Positions 19,527-30,085 are shown, counted from the stretch's first letter. The stretch is 64,000 bases of DNA from Notoacmeibacter sp. MSK16QG-6 (GCF_024158145.1 NZ_JAMYXM010000002.1:434001-498000); one strand, 5' to 3'. The notes: generated from the sequence alone by a model not told the origin. Program-made: numbers and translations.

Positions 19527-22500
19527 ATGAAAAAGCTCTGGCAGTTCTGGATCGACCGTGGCGGCACCTTCACCGATATCATCGCCCGCACGCCGGACGG
19601 TCAGCTACTCGCCCGCAAAAAACTGTCGGAGAGCGAAGCCTATGACGATGCGGCGGTCTCCGCCATTCGCGAATTTCTTGAACTCGGCGAAGGAGAGACC
19701 CTCCCCGCCGGGCGGGTGGGTTCCATCCGTATGGGCACGACGGTAGCCACGAACGCCCTTTTGGAACGTAAGGGCGAGCCTACCCTCCTCATCACCACCA
19801 AGGGGTATGGCGACGTTCTTGAAATCGGCACACAGGCACGACCCGATATTTTCGCCAAGAAAATCATCAAACCCGACATTCTTTACGATCGTGTGATCGA
19901 GGTAACGGAGCGCATCCGCGCCGATGGGGAGACCGAGCAGGTCATCGAAATGGCGGATCTGGAGGAGCAGCTTATCGCCGCGCATGCCGACGGCTTCCGG
20001 TCTTGCGCCATCGTCTTCATGCATTCCTGGCTGAATGGCAGCCACGAGCACATGGCAATGAGCGCTGCGAAAGCCGCAGGCTTCGAGCAAATCTCCGTCA
20101 GCCATGAAGTCTCGCCGCTGGTTCGCTTCGTCGGGCGGGGAGATACAACTGTCGTCGATGCCTACCTCACCCCTGTGCTGGAGCGATATATCGAACGCTT
20201 CCAAAGCGCGCTGGGCCTCCAAAATCTTGCCGAGGCAGACCGGCCCGATCTCCGTTTCATGATGAGTTCCGGGGGACTGACGGACGCGGCCCTCTTCCAG
20301 GGAAAGGACGCTATTCTGTCAGGGCCGGCCGGCGGCGTGGTCGCCATGGTCGAAACCGCCCGTTCGCTGGAGTTCGACAACGTCATCGGCTTCGATATGG
20401 GCGGCACCTCCACCGATGTGGCGCATTCTTCCGGCCGGCCGGAACGCGTTTTTGATACCGAGGTGGCGGGCGTGCGCATTCGTGCGCCAATGATGCTGAT
20501 CCACACGGTCGCCGCTGGCGGCGGCTCCATCGTCCGTTTCGAACAGGGACGCTATCAGGTTGGGCCACAAAGCGCCGGCGCCGATCCGGGACCGGCATCC
20601 TATGGGCGCGGCGGCCCGTTGACCGTCACCGACATCAACGTTCTGCTCGGTCGCCTTCAACCCGACCTCTTTCCGGCAATTTTCGGCGAGAGCGGCAGGG
20701 AGCGATTGGACAAGGTAGAAGTCGAAGAAAAATTCCAACGGCTGGCGAGCGACGGCGGCACCGATCCTTTCAGCGCGGCGGAAGGATGCCTCGCCATCGC
20801 GGTCCAGAACATGGCCAATGCCGTCAAGACGATCTCGGTTCAGCGCGGTCACGACCTGACACGCTGCCTCCTGAATGCGTTCGGCGGCGCGGCGGGGCAG
20901 CACGCCTGCGCCGTGGCTGACGCGCTTGGCATGAAAACCATCCTCATCCATCGACTGTCGGGTTTACTGTCCGCCTACGGCATGGGCCTCGCCGCACTTT
21001 TCGCCAGCCGCCAACAGGCCCTGATCAAACCGGTCGACGAACATCTCCCGGCGACGCTTCAGCTCACCGTCAACCGCTTGGTGGATGCAGTGACCGCGGA
21101 ACTGGCCGGTCAGGGCGTCGAGCGACAGAACGTCGCCTGGCGGGCGGTTCTGCAATGCCGATATGATGGCACTGACACGACACTCCCCGTCGCCGATGAA
21201 AGCTTCGATCCCGCGACAATACGTGAAGCGTTCGAGACTGAACACAAAAGCCGCTTCGGCTTTTTCGATGAGGGTCGTTCCATCATCGTGGAGCAGGTTT
21301 CTGTCGAAGCGATCGATATGGGCGAAGATGAGCAGTCCGTGATAAATGCCGTCGCCGATCCCCACGAGGCCGAGCCATCTGAATGGCGGCAGGTCCGTTT
21401 CGATGGCGAAATGGTCGAAACCGGCATCTTTCATCGCTCGGAATTGCAACCGGGCGCGGCCATCGAAGGGCCGGCTCTCATCATAGAGCCGAACCAGACG
21501 ATCGTGATCGAGCCGGCTTGGCAGGCCGAAATAACGGCCAGCGACGATGTTCTTATCAAACGTAAGGAAGGGCGGGTAAGCGATTCATCCGCCAATGAAA
21601 ACGATGCCCCGCTTGAATCAGATCCTGCGCGCCTGGAAATCTTCGCCGGCCTGTTCATGGCCATTGCCACCCAGATGGGCGAAGCGCTCCGCAACACCGC
21701 TTCTTCTGTCAACATCAAGGAGCGGCTGGATTTTTCCTGCGCTGTCTTCGATCCCGATGGACAATTGGTCGCGAACGCGCCGCATATGCCCGTCCATCTC
21801 GGCTCCATGGACCGGTCGGTCGAGACCGTAATCGCCCGCAATGCCGACGCAATCCGTCCCGGCGATGTGTTCGCGCTCAACGATCCTTATAATGGCGGCA
21901 CCCACCTGCCGGACATCACCGTGGTCACGCCGGTGTTCGACGACGCCGGTAAAGACGTCATCTTCTGGGTCGCAGCGCGCGGACACCACGCCGATGTCGG
22001 CGGCTTGGCGCCGGGTTCTATGACGCCGCGCGCAACGTCCATCGAGGAAGAGGGCGTTCTGATCGATAATCTGCGGATCGTGGATGGGGGCCGCTTCCAG
22101 ACACAAGCCGTCGAGAAGGTGCTGACTGATCACCCTTATCCGGTCCGCAACCTTGCCCAGAATATTGCCGATCTTCGCGCTCAGGTCGCAGCGAACGAAA
22201 AGGGCGTCAGCGAATTGCGGGCCATGGTGGCGCAATTCGGCCTGCCGACCATGCACGGTTATATGCGCTTCCTTCACAAAAACGCGGCGGACGCGGTGCG
22301 CGACCTCCTCGATACCCTGCCCGACGAAGCAGAAGCGCGGTACGAAACCGATACCGGGGCTGAGATTGCCGTCAAAATTACCGTCGATCGATCGAAACGT
22401 CGCGCGACGGTGGATTTCACCGGCACCAGCGCACAGCAGCCCGACAACTTCAATGCGCCCGAACCGGTCACCCGCGCGGCAGTGCTTTATGCATTTCGGG

Positions 22501-23183
22501 TGATGGTAGAAAAGCCCATTCCAATGAATGCTGGCTGCCTCGATCCTATCGATATCATCGTGCCTGAAGGTTCGATGCTCGCGCCGCGCTTCCCGGCGGC
22601 GGTTGTCGCCGGCAATGTGGAGACGAGCCAGCACGTGACCAACGCCCTGTTCATGGCGCTCGGGGCGATGGCCAACAGCCAGGGAACCATGAACAATCTG
22701 ACCTTCGGCAATGATGAGAAGCAGTATTACGAGACCATCTGCTCAGGCGCGCCTGCCGGCCAAAACAATGCCGGATCAGGCTTTGCCGGCACCGATGCGG
22801 TGCAGGTGCATATGACGAACAGCCGCCTCACGGACCCGGAAATACTGGAATTACGCTTCCCCGTCATGCAGGAAGAATTCTCCATACGGCGCGGATCGGG
22901 TGGCGATGGCGCATTTCCCGGCGGCGACGGTGTCAGCCGCAAGATCCGTTTTTGTGAGCCGATGGATCTCGCGATTCTCTCTTCGCACCGCACGATTGCT
23001 CCGAAGGGCCTGGCAGGTGGCGAAGACGGCTTGCCAGGCAAGACCGAGATTCTCCGAAATGACGGATCGCGGGATGAATTGGCCGCGTCGGATCAGACAA
23101 AGGTCGCCGCTGGTGAAGCGGTTTTAGTCACAACTCCAACGCCCGGCGGCTTCGGCCGTCGGAGCGACGGGCGACAGCTTTAG
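19527..23183 (+). CDS. 5-oxoprolinase (ATP-hydrolysing), fused HyuA-HyuB type
   Basis: Hydrolyses 5-oxo-L-proline to glutamate with ATP, part of glutathione/pyroglutamate salvage. The 1218-aa single chain matches the length of fused OplAH enzymes. The N-terminal hydantoinase A half (to about 690) has an ASKHA-type phosphate loop DRGGTFTDI (residues 9-17), [18 protein letters not shown] and [13 protein letters not shown]; the C-terminal hydantoinase B half begins near 700 with [16 protein letters not shown] and has [16 protein letters not shown] and GNVETSQ. Related N-methylhydantoinases and acetophenone carboxylases share the fold, but the one-chain fusion favours 5-oxoprolinase. Confidence 0.88.
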   Translation: MKKLWQFWIDRGGTFTDIIARTPDGQLLARKKLSESEAYDDAAVSAIREFLELGEGETLPAGRVGSIRMGTTVATNALLERKGEPTLLITTKGYGDVLEIGTQARPDIFAKKIIKPDILYDRVIEVTERIRADGETEQVIEMADLEEQLIAAHADGFRSCAIVFMHSWLNGSHEHMAMSAAKAAGFEQISVSHEVSPLVRFVGRGDTTVVDAYLTPVLERYIERFQSALGLQNLAEADRPDLRFMMSSGGLTDAALFQGKDAILSGPAGGVVAMVETARSLEFDNVIGFDMGGTSTDVAHSSGRPERVFDTEVAGVRIRAPMMLIHTVAAGGGSIVRFEQGRYQVGPQSAGADPGPASYGRGGPLTVTDINVLLGRLQPDLFPAIFGESGRERLDKVEVEEKFQRLASDGGTDPFSAAEGCLAIAVQNMANAVKTISVQRGHDLTRCLLNAFGGAAGQHACAVADALGMKTILIHRLSGLLSAYGMGLAALFASRQQALIKPVDEHLPATLQLTVNRLVDAVTAELAGQGVERQNVAWRAVLQCRYDGTDTTLPVADESFDPATIREAFETEHKSRFGFFDEGRSIIVEQVSVEAIDMGEDEQSVINAVADPHEAEPSEWRQVRFDGEMVETGIFHRSELQPGAAIEGPALIIEPNQTIVIEPAWQAEITASDDVLIKRKEGRVSDSSANENDAPLESDPARLEIFAGLFMAIATQMGEALRNTASSVNIKERLDFSCAVFDPDGQLVANAPHMPVHLGSMDRSVETVIARNADAIRPGDVFALNDPYNGGTHLPDITVVTPVFDDAGKDVIFWVAARGHHADVGGLAPGSMTPRATSIEEEGVLIDNLRIVDGGRFQTQAVEKVLTDHPYPVRNLAQNIADLRAQVAANEKGVSELRAMVAQFGLPTMHGYMRFLHKNAADAVRDLLDTLPDEAEARYETDTGAEIAVKITVDRSKRRATVDFTGTSAQQPDNFNAPEPVTRAAVLYAFRVMVEKPIPMNAGCLDPIDIIVPEGSMLAPRFPAAVVAGNVETSQHVTNALFMALGAMANSQGTMNNLTFGNDEKQYYETICSGAPAGQNNAGSGFAGTDAVQVHMTNSRLTDPEILELRFPVMQEEFSIRRGSGGDGAFPGGDGVSRKIRFCEPMDLAILSSHRTIAPKGLAGGEDGLPGKTEILRNDGSRDELAASDQTKVAAGEAVLVTTPTPGGFGRRSDGRQL

Positions 23184-23274
23184 AAGCCAAGGTCACAAAC
23201 AGCTTCGCATAGACTTTCATTCGCCAGCCATGACGGTATGTTCGGCGCGAACCAGCAACAGATGAGGATACGAA

Positions 23275-24480
23275 ATGAGCGGTAAGGTAGCGATGTTGAC
23301 GGCTGGTGGACTGGCGCCGTGTCTATCCTCTGCGGTGGGCGGTCTGATCGAGCGCTGGTCTGAGATTGCGCCGGATCGCGAATTGCTGGCTTACACATCG
23401 GGCTATCAGGGCCTTCTGACCGGTCAAAGCGTCACGATAACCGAAGATATGCGGCGTGACGCACCACTACTGCATGGTATGGGCGGCTCGCCCATCGGCA
23501 ATTCCCGAGTCAAGCTGACCAATGCGGAAGATTGCGCCAAGCGTGGCCTCGTCAAAGAAGGTGAAAACCCCCTCGCCGTTGCAGCGAAGCAGCTTCAGGC
23601 CGACGGCGTCTCGATTCTCCATACGATCGGAGGCGACGACACCAATACCGCCGCCGCCGACCTCGCTGCCTATCTGAAAGACAATGGCTATGAGCTGACG
23701 GTGGTCGGCTTGCCGAAGACCATCGACAACGACATCGTTCCGATCCGCCAATCGCTTGGCGCGTGGACCGCGGCCGAAGCGGGGGCCGCATTCTTCGACC
23801 ATGTCGGCAACGAGCAGAGCGCTCAGCCCGGCTGCCTTGTCGTTCATGAGGTCATGGGCCGCCATTCCGGCTGGCTCTGCGCTGCTACTGCACGCGCTTA
23901 CCGCGCTAGAATTTCGGGCCGCGCCTATCCGGACAATTTCCTTATGGGCGAAGCGATGAAGGATCTTGAAGCGGTGTACGTTCCGGAGATGGCGATCGAT
24001 CTCGACGCGGAAACCGAGCGCCTGAAGAAGGTAATGACCGACCATCGCTTCGCCACGGTTTTTGTTTCCGAAGGCGCTCTTGTCGACACCATTGTCGCAG
24101 AGCGGGAAGCTGCTGGCGGGGAATTACCACGCGATGCTTTTGGCCATGTCCGGTTGGATAAGGTCAATGTCGGTGGCTGGTTCGCCGAGCAGCTTGGGCC
24201 GGCCATCGGCGCCGACAAAGTGCTTGTCCAGAAAAGCGGCTATTTTGCCCGCTCCGCCCCGGCCAATGCAGACGATCTGCGTTTGATCAAGGGCATGGTC
24301 GATCATGCTGTCGCCTCCGCTCTCGAAAACGTGGGCGGCGTGGTCGGCCATGACACGGAGGCGGACAATCGTCTGCGCACCATTGAATTTCCGCGCATCG
24401 GAGGCGGCAAGGCCTTCGAGCCCTCCGTCGAGTGGTTCGGCGCATTGCTGGACGAGATCGGGCAGCCGCTGCCCGCATAG
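23275..24480 (+). CDS. pfp: 6-phosphofructokinase, PPi-dependent type
   Basis: Phosphorylates fructose 6-phosphate. The 401-aa protein shows the PFK substrate motif MGGSPIGNSR and two positions diagnostic of the pyrophosphate-using group: GGDD at residues 119-122 (ATP enzymes have GGDG) and PKTIDND at 147-153 (ATP enzymes have PGTIDND). PPi enzymes work in both glycolytic and gluconeogenic directions, useful in organisms that rely on the Entner-Doudoroff path. It stands between the oxoprolinase and a wall hydrolase with no obvious operon partner; ribosome site GAGGATACGAA lies before the ATG. Confidence 0.9.
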   Translation: MSGKVAMLTAGGLAPCLSSAVGGLIERWSEIAPDRELLAYTSGYQGLLTGQSVTITEDMRRDAPLLHGMGGSPIGNSRVKLTNAEDCAKRGLVKEGENPLAVAAKQLQADGVSILHTIGGDDTNTAAADLAAYLKDNGYELTVVGLPKTIDNDIVPIRQSLGAWTAAEAGAAFFDHVGNEQSAQPGCLVVHEVMGRHSGWLCAATARAYRARISGRAYPDNFLMGEAMKDLEAVYVPEMAIDLDAETERLKKVMTDHRFATVFVSEGALVDTIVAEREAAGGELPRDAFGHVRLDKVNVGGWFAEQLGPAIGADKVLVQKSGYFARSAPANADDLRLIKGMVDHAVASALENVGGVVGHDTEADNRLRTIEFPRIGGGKAFEPSVEWFGALLDEIGQPLPA

Positions 24481-24551
24481 GTTTTTCGCCATAGAATTGG
24501 CGTGATCGCAGCTTCTCACTCCCGTAAGAAGAGGGCTGCGGGAAAACACCT

Positions 24552-25061
24552 ATGATACGCGAGACGACGGTGGCGGCGTTGCTGAGTGCAATGCTTTTTG
24601 GATGCGCGACGAATACGCCTCTTCAGAATTCATCCGCGATGAAAGTAACGGAAAGCCCGGCACCGCCGCCGCCTGTGGGGAACGCAGCGGGGCGCGCATC
24701 CTTGGAGCCTCTGATCTCCTACTACGCGGCGAAGCATGACATTCCGGAGTCGCTCCTCCATCGTGTCGTCACTCGGGAAAGCCGCTATAATCCGAAAGCG
24801 AGAAATGGCCCCTACTGGGGTCTCATGCAGATCAGGCCCGATACGGCGAAAACCATGGGCTATCATGGCGCGCCAGCCGGTCTTCTCGATCCTTCGGAAA
24901 ATCTGGAATATGCAGGGCGCTACCTACGCGGCGCCTGGCTACTCGCCAACGGCAGCGAAAAACGGGCCGTTCAGCTTTATTCATCCGGCTATTACTACGT
25001 CGCCAAAAGACGCGGAATGCTGTGTGAAACTAGGCTACGAAACTGCCCGGCACAGAAATGA
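24552..25061 (+). CDS. Lipoprotein lytic transglycosylase
   Basis: The 169-aa protein has a lipoprotein signal (lipobox MLFGC, Cys18), a Pro-rich linker around residues 37-42, and a compact SLT-type domain with catalytic Glu76 in VVTRESRYNP, GPYWGLMQIRPDTA and the closing motif LYSSGYYYVAKRRG. It should cut peptidoglycan glycan strands from the outer membrane side. Divergent from the SLT protein at 16099. A GH25 muramidase gene follows 145 bp downstream on the same strand, so two wall hydrolases lie in tandem. Confidence 0.87.
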   Translation: MIRETTVAALLSAMLFGCATNTPLQNSSAMKVTESPAPPPPVGNAAGRASLEPLISYYAAKHDIPESLLHRVVTRESRYNPKARNGPYWGLMQIRPDTAKTMGYHGAPAGLLDPSENLEYAGRYLRGAWLLANGSEKRAVQLYSSGYYYVAKRRGMLCETRLRNCPAQK

Positions 25062-25206
25062 CCGTGTCTATCGCCATGAATGGGCCAAATCTTTTCGAAT
25101 GGGACGCGAGCGGTTACTTTCTTTTAACCATAACGCCGCAGCATGAATCGATCGCGGCGAGCTCTCTTCAATGTCGACACCAACCCATAGCAGCGGATAG
25201 GTCCAC

Positions 25207-26025
25207 ATGATCGGCAAATGGTATGGGTCTCGCGCAGCACTTTTCGGAACTCTGCTTTTATCGTCCGTGCTGGGGGCCTGTTCATCCACCGACACGGCGG
25301 GCGTGCTTTCACTGACAGAACCGACACGCGGCACGTCGAAGGGATTACGCTTCGACGATCATGATCCTTACGATTTCACGGGCACCGCTCCATGGCATCA
25401 CCAGGTTCATGGTGTTGACGTGGCGAAGTATCAGAACAAGATCGACTGGCCGCGCGTCAAAGGCTCAGGTATCGGCTTTGCCTTCATCAAGGCGACAGAG
25501 GGTGGTGATCGGCTGGACAGCCGCTTTCGCGAAAACTGGGCCACGACAGGCGCTATAGGGCTGCCACGCGGCGCCTACCATTTCTTCTACTGGTGCCGCT
25601 CCGGCAGCGAGCAGGCCGATTGGTTCATCCGCCATGTCCCGCGCGAAAAGGGTGCTATGCCGCCTGTGCTGGACGCCGAATGGAACCCCGATAGTCCCAC
25701 ATGCCCCAAAAAGGTGCCGCCGGCTCAAGCGCGCAAGATGCTGCGCGACTTCGCCGCAAAGGTAAGCCGCTATTACGGGCAAACCCCGATTGTCTATACG
25801 ACTGTCGATTTTTACCACGACAACGATCTCGGCAGCATGACAGGCGTGCAGTTCTGGTTGCGCTCGACCGCTGGCCATCCATCGGAAAAGTATCCGGGTC
25901 AGAACTGGACCTTCTGGCAATATACAGGGACAGGAAAAGTGCCTGGCATCGGCACACCTGCCGACATCAACGTTTTCCGCGGCTCGCCGACCGATTTCCG
26001 CAAGTGGATGGCCCGGCACGGCTGA
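25207..26025 (+). CDS. GH25 muramidase lipoprotein
   Basis: The 272-aa protein has a lipoprotein signal (LGAC, Cys25), a spacer to about residue 65, then a glycoside hydrolase family 25 barrel: HGVDVAKYQNKIDWPRVK, FAFIKATEGGD, ARG-AYHFF-type strand (PRGAYHFFYW), the catalytic DxE strand PPVLDAEWN, PIVYTTVDFY and WTFWQYTGTGKVPGI. GH25 enzymes hydrolyse the MurNAc-GlcNAc bond. Membrane anchoring suggests remodelling of the cell's own wall rather than attack on others. The ATG at 25207 is preceded by GGATAGGTCCAC. Confidence 0.9.
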   Translation: MIGKWYGSRAALFGTLLLSSVLGACSSTDTAGVLSLTEPTRGTSKGLRFDDHDPYDFTGTAPWHHQVHGVDVAKYQNKIDWPRVKGSGIGFAFIKATEGGDRLDSRFRENWATTGAIGLPRGAYHFFYWCRSGSEQADWFIRHVPREKGAMPPVLDAEWNPDSPTCPKKVPPAQARKMLRDFAAKVSRYYGQTPIVYTTVDFYHDNDLGSMTGVQFWLRSTAGHPSEKYPGQNWTFWQYTGTGKVPGIGTPADINVFRGSPTDFRKWMARHG

Positions 26026-26096
26026 CAAAGGTCATTTTTATGTGACTGACTGACTCTAATTGCTGCAGGTGCGCTGGAACGCGGCCCCGGCGGCGG

Positions 26097-26109
26097 TATA
26101 ATCCCGATC
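26097..26109 (+). promoter_or_regulatory. TATAAT placed for a leaderless transcript
   Basis: A perfect TATAAT at 26097-26102 ends 7 bp before the ATG at 26110, so initiation at the usual distance would start the mRNA on or next to the start codon. No ribosome site is visible before this ATG. The -35 region (CTGGAA) is weak, so this is tentative. Confidence 0.35.
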
Positions 26110-26871
26110 ATGATTGTCTTCTCCGATCTCGACGGGACTCTGCTCGACCATTCCAGTTATGATTTTGCTCCGGCGCTTCCTGCCATCCGACGTCTGCAGG
26201 ATGCCGGCATCCCGATCGTGCCCGCAACATCGAAGACCGCTGCGGAGGTCGCGCCGCTCATGAAGCGGATCGGACTGGAAGGGCCTGCAATCGTCGAGAA
26301 TGGTGGCGGCGTGATCAATGGTTCGGATACGGCGTATAGGAGCGGCGATTATCTCATCGTCCGCGAGCGTCTCGATCAACTCCCCCCCGCCATGCGCGAC
26401 CGATTTAAAGGCTTCGGCGATATGGGTGTCGACGGAATCGCCAAGGCGACTGGCTTGCCGCTTGATGCCGCGAAGCTGGCAGGGGAGCGGCAATTCACCG
26501 AGCCTGGCCTTTTCGACGGGACGCCTGATGAGTTGAGTGATTTTCTCGATGCGCTGCACAGCCTCGGCATCTCCGCCAAGAAAGGCGGAAGATTCCTGAC
26601 CCTCGCTAATGGCCGCCACAGCAAGGCGGACAAGATGAGTATGGTTTGCAAGGAAATCGACGCCGAGCCTCCAATCGTGGCGCTGGGAGATGCGCCGAAC
26701 GACCGCGCAATGCTGGAAGCGGCCAATATCGCGATTGTTGTCCGAAACCCGGATCACGGGGGGATCGATGTGGCCGAGACGGCGCAGCGGCGGGTCATTC
26801 AAACGACACAGCCCGGTCCTATGGGATGGAACGAGGCGATACAGGCCATTTTGGATGAGTATGGCTATTAA
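26110..26871 (+). CDS. HAD-family glucosyl/mannosyl-3-phosphoglycerate phosphatase
   Basis: Removes phosphate from a glycosyl-3-phosphoglycerate to give the free glycosylglycerate. The 253-aa protein has HAD motif I DLDGTLLD (residues 6-13), motif II in PATSKTAAEV, the ENGGGVING cap region, a Lys in HSKADKMSMV, and motif IV LGDAPNDRAMLEAA. This fits the MPGP (MpgP/GpgP) subfamily. The start is fixed because motif I is only five residues in. With the GT81 synthase 44 bp downstream, a glucosyl substrate (GpgP role) is more likely than mannosyl, but that is inference. Confidence 0.85.
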   Translation: MIVFSDLDGTLLDHSSYDFAPALPAIRRLQDAGIPIVPATSKTAAEVAPLMKRIGLEGPAIVENGGGVINGSDTAYRSGDYLIVRERLDQLPPAMRDRFKGFGDMGVDGIAKATGLPLDAAKLAGERQFTEPGLFDGTPDELSDFLDALHSLGISAKKGGRFLTLANGRHSKADKMSMVCKEIDAEPPIVALGDAPNDRAMLEAANIAIVVRNPDHGGIDVAETAQRRVIQTTQPGPMGWNEAIQAILDEYGY

Positions 26872-26915
26872 CAGCGACAGGGTCAGAACCCGATGACCGG
26901 ACAGGAGCGTGTGGT

Positions 26916-28136
26916 TTGAGCGATTTTCACCAGACAGGTGCGATCACCACCTTTCACAACGTCACCCGACGAGACGAGAACAGCATCACGTCAGAAGTGG
27001 CGAAATATGCAAAGGCCCGCCCCGTCACCCTCGTTCTGCCATCGCTCTTTTCCGAACTGGAAGGCCCCGCCCTGGAAAAGATCGTCGACGTGCTCGTCGA
27101 CCTGCCATGGATCAACAATATCTACATCGGCCTAGATCGCGCCAGCGAGGAACAGTACCGCTACGCCAAGGACTTCTTTTCGAGGCTGCCGCAGCACCAT
27201 CGCGTCCTGTGGAACGACGGCCCGCGCATGCAGGCCATCCATGAGAAGCTTGCAAGCGAAAATGTCGCCCCGACCGAGCTCGGCAAAGGCCGGAATGCCT
27301 GGTATTTGATGGGTTATGCGCAGGCCATGCCGCGCGGCAGCCAGGTGTTGGCGCTGCATGATTGCGACATCATCACCTATGATGGCGCCATGCTTGCGCG
27401 GTTACTGTATCCGGTCATCAATCCAGACTTCAAATTCGTTTTCTCGAAAGGCTACTACGCACGAATTGCAGATGGAAAATTGAATGGCCGGGTTGTGCGG
27501 CTTTTGGTCGCGCCGCTCCTTCAAGCGCTCGAAATGGTCGTCGGCCCGCATAAATTCATCCGTTATCTGGCCGCGTTCCGCTATCCGCTCTCCGGCGAAT
27601 TCGCAATGAACATGGGTATCGTGCCAGAAGTTCGCATACCGTCCGACTGGGGGCTGGAAATCGGTTTTCTGTCCGAAGTCCGGCGCACCGCAAACACCGC
27701 TCAGATTGCCCAGGTCGATCTCGCCGACATTTATGACCACAAGCATCAGGACCTGTCCGAGCAGGACGCGACAAGCGGGCTTTCTCGCATGAGCATCGAC
27801 ATCATCAAAGCCGTGCTGCGAAAGCTGGCGACCGAGGGCGTCATCATCAGCGACAGCACGCTTCGGGCGTTAAAGGCGAGCTATTACCGCACGGCGCTCG
27901 ATATGATCGAAGCCTATGCGGCCGATGCCCGCTTCAACGGCGCTCGTGTTGATCGTCATCGCGAGGAAAAGGCCGTCGAACTCTTCGCGAGTAACATCAT
28001 GGAAGCCGGAGAAACATTCCTCCGCGACCCGTCATCGACGCCATTCATACCAAATTGGCGGCGGATCAGGTCCGCCTATCCGGACATCTTCCACGACCTC
28101 GCGGAAGCCGTGAAAGACGATATGGAAGAGGTTTAA
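26916..28136 (+). CDS. gpgS: Glucosyl-3-phosphoglycerate synthase-like glycosyltransferase (GT81)
   Basis: Predicted to transfer glucose from an NDP-sugar to 3-phosphoglycerate. The 406-aa protein starts with a distinctive TTFHNVTRR run, has TLVLPSLFSELEGPAL (GT-A start), ELGKGRNAWYLMGYA, and the metal-binding acidic motif HDCDI (Asp149 and Asp151), then EFAMNMGIVPEVRIPSDWGLEIGFL for acceptor and catalytic regions. This follows the GT81 GpgS pattern. It forms a pair with the upstream phosphatase and faces a glucosylglycerate-phosphorylase-type GH13 gene. The stop is about 30 bp from that convergent gene. Confidence 0.87.
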   Translation: MSDFHQTGAITTFHNVTRRDENSITSEVAKYAKARPVTLVLPSLFSELEGPALEKIVDVLVDLPWINNIYIGLDRASEEQYRYAKDFFSRLPQHHRVLWNDGPRMQAIHEKLASENVAPTELGKGRNAWYLMGYAQAMPRGSQVLALHDCDIITYDGAMLARLLYPVINPDFKFVFSKGYYARIADGKLNGRVVRLLVAPLLQALEMVVGPHKFIRYLAAFRYPLSGEFAMNMGIVPEVRIPSDWGLEIGFLSEVRRTANTAQIAQVDLADIYDHKHQDLSEQDATSGLSRMSIDIIKAVLRKLATEGVIISDSTLRALKASYYRTALDMIEAYAADARFNGARVDRHREEKAVELFASNIMEAGETFLRDPSSTPFIPNWRRIRSAYPDIFHDLAEAVKDDMEEV

Positions 28137-28166
28137 GAGGTCTGGCGACGCGCCGGGCGCCGAAGT

Positions 28167-29978
28167 CTATCCCCGACGATTTGCCAGCCACACGCATTGA
28201 TACGGCGCCAGTTCGATCGTCTTATCTGCTTCTTCGTAATGGCGGCCTGACAGAAGATCGAGAACGGGCTCGTCCATGATCAGATTCAGCCGGTTCAATT
28301 CGACCGTCTGCACTTCGTTGCTGACCGAATGAATGGCGTGGATCGACTGAGTGCGGTCTCGCGACTGACGCCATAGTGAGAAGATGCCAGGCCCGAGGTC
28401 TAGGGTCATTTGCGTTGCGTTCGGGTGGAAGGCTGGCTGGCGCGTACGGATGCCAAGTCGGCGCTTCATCTCGGCAAAAACCCTCGACTGATCGCTGTCC
28501 GGCTGGCTCAGTCGATCTTCGAGATCGCGATAGTCCCAGATATGCCGGTTGAGGGAGCGCTTCGCGCCGGTCCGATTCATACGTTCTTCGTCGTTCGGGG
28601 TCGCCAGAAGGGAGTGGATGTAAATGCCCGGTATACCTTCAAGCGCCATCTGTATCGTCTGATTTACCATGAAGCGGTCGAAACGGAAGGAATGGCCGCC
28701 CGGGCCTGCCTTCATCGCATCCCAGAGCGAGACGTTGATCTCATAGGGCCGTTCTGTGCCATCTGACATGGCGCGCATCGAAACCTGGCCACCGACGGCG
28801 GAGACCGCCGCAATCATCTCCGACACCTGATCGTCCGTCAGATAACCTTCGGCAGCACGGACGCCGACACCGTCATGACTGGCGGTGAAGTTGAAGTAGA
28901 AGCTGCCAGCGGGCGCCGGCGGCTGGTGACGCTGCCAGAGAGTCAATTGCCGTGCGTCGCCTGTTGTCAAAGCATGCAGAACCAGTGGAGGCAGCGCAAA
29001 GTTATAGACAGCATGCGCTTCATTGCTCGCACCGAAATAGGAAATGTTCTCTCTGTTCGGGACGTTGGTCTCGGTGATGATGACCATCGCCTCGCGGCTG
29101 TAATCGGCCAGCGTGCGCATCAGGCGGATGATTTCATGCGTCTGGGGCAGATGGACGCATTTTGTGCCGATCTCTTTCCAGATGAAGGCTACGGCATCGA
29201 GACGCACCGTTCGCACGCCCTCGTCCATAAAAAGACGGATGATACGTATGAATTCCAGCAACACATCAGGATTGGCGAAATTCATATCCACCTGATCGCG
29301 AGAAAAGGTGCACCAGACATGCTTCTCCCCCTCGCTGGTCTCGAATGCCTGGAGGAGAGGCTGAGGACGAGGACGAACGACATCTGAGACATCCGTGCCG
29401 GGCTCGACCGAACGGAAATAATCGCAGCCCGGCTTCTGGCCCTGCAGAAATTGAACGAACCACGGATGCAGTGCGGACACATGGTTGAGCACGAGATCCG
29501 CCATCAGTTTATGGTGACCGGCAATTCGCCGCATATCCTGCCAGGTTCCGAGTTCGGAATGAACGCGGGTGAAATCGACGACCGCAAAACCGTCATCGCT
29601 GGTCCACGGGAAAAAAGGCAGCACGTGAACGCCATTGATAACACTGCCAAGATGCCGGGTCAGGAAATCGTCCAGAATATGCAGCGGCGGATGTTCGTAA
29701 TCCTGGAGCGAATTGCCATAGGTGATGAGAATGGCGTCACGTTCGCTCCATGGCGGCGCGGATACGCGTCGCCGCTGAGGGCGACATAAGACACGCTTGT
29801 CACTAGGCCAAAAGGCATCGAGAACACGTCTCGCGAGGTCTTCGGCATCGTGGTGCGGGTAGATGAAGGAAAGGTGATAAACCAGCCTTTTTACCAAAAG
29901 CGCTGGAAACGCCATCAGATACTCATCCTCAACGGTCGCGGCGTTGTTCGCCTGATCCATTTCTGCCACTTCGCTCAT
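28167..29978 (-). CDS. GH13_18 sugar phosphorylase, probable glucosylglycerate phosphorylase
   Basis: Predicted to split a glucoside with phosphate, giving glucose 1-phosphate. The 603-aa protein has the sucrose-phosphorylase-type barrel: ITYGNSLQDYEHPPL, HVLPFFPWTSDDGFAV, the nucleophile Asp261 in VRLDAVAF, acid/base Glu ‑303 in VIITETN, and Asp369 in TASHDGVG. Sequence style and context point to glucosylglycerate phosphorylase rather than sucrose phosphorylase, because the neighbouring genes make glucosylglycerate. The start is uncertain: ATG 29978 chosen, ATG 29960 or TTG 30041 possible. Substrate assignment is inference. Confidence 0.82.
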   Translation of the reverse strand: MSEVAEMDQANNAATVEDEYLMAFPALLVKRLVYHLSFIYPHHDAEDLARRVLDAFWPSDKRVLCRPQRRRVSAPPWSERDAILITYGNSLQDYEHPPLHILDDFLTRHLGSVINGVHVLPFFPWTSDDGFAVVDFTRVHSELGTWQDMRRIAGHHKLMADLVLNHVSALHPWFVQFLQGQKPGCDYFRSVEPGTDVSDVVRPRPQPLLQAFETSEGEKHVWCTFSRDQVDMNFANPDVLLEFIRIIRLFMDEGVRTVRLDAVAFIWKEIGTKCVHLPQTHEIIRLMRTLADYSREAMVIITETNVPNRENISYFGASNEAHAVYNFALPPLVLHALTTGDARQLTLWQRHQPPAPAGSFYFNFTASHDGVGVRAAEGYLTDDQVSEMIAAVSAVGGQVSMRAMSDGTERPYEINVSLWDAMKAGPGGHSFRFDRFMVNQTIQMALEGIPGIYIHSLLATPNDEERMNRTGAKRSLNRHIWDYRDLEDRLSQPDSDQSRVFAEMKRRLGIRTRQPAFHPNATQMTLDLGPGIFSLWRQSRDRTQSIHAIHSVSNEVQTVELNRLNLIMDEPVLDLLSGRHYEEADKTIELAPYQCVWLANRRG

Positions 29979-30085
29979 AGAAATTCTTGCCAGACTGCGC
30001 TTTTCTTGTTCACCATCGATCTCTGCACACAATATGCTCAATCATGGCGTAAGGTCACGTCCGATCCGCACCTACGACATGGCTG

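Noticed and set aside
21618-22634. 338-codon minus-strand open frame inside the 5-oxoprolinase gene
   Set aside because: Mirror frame of the HyuB half, His/Arg/Asp-rich, no ribosome site or domain.
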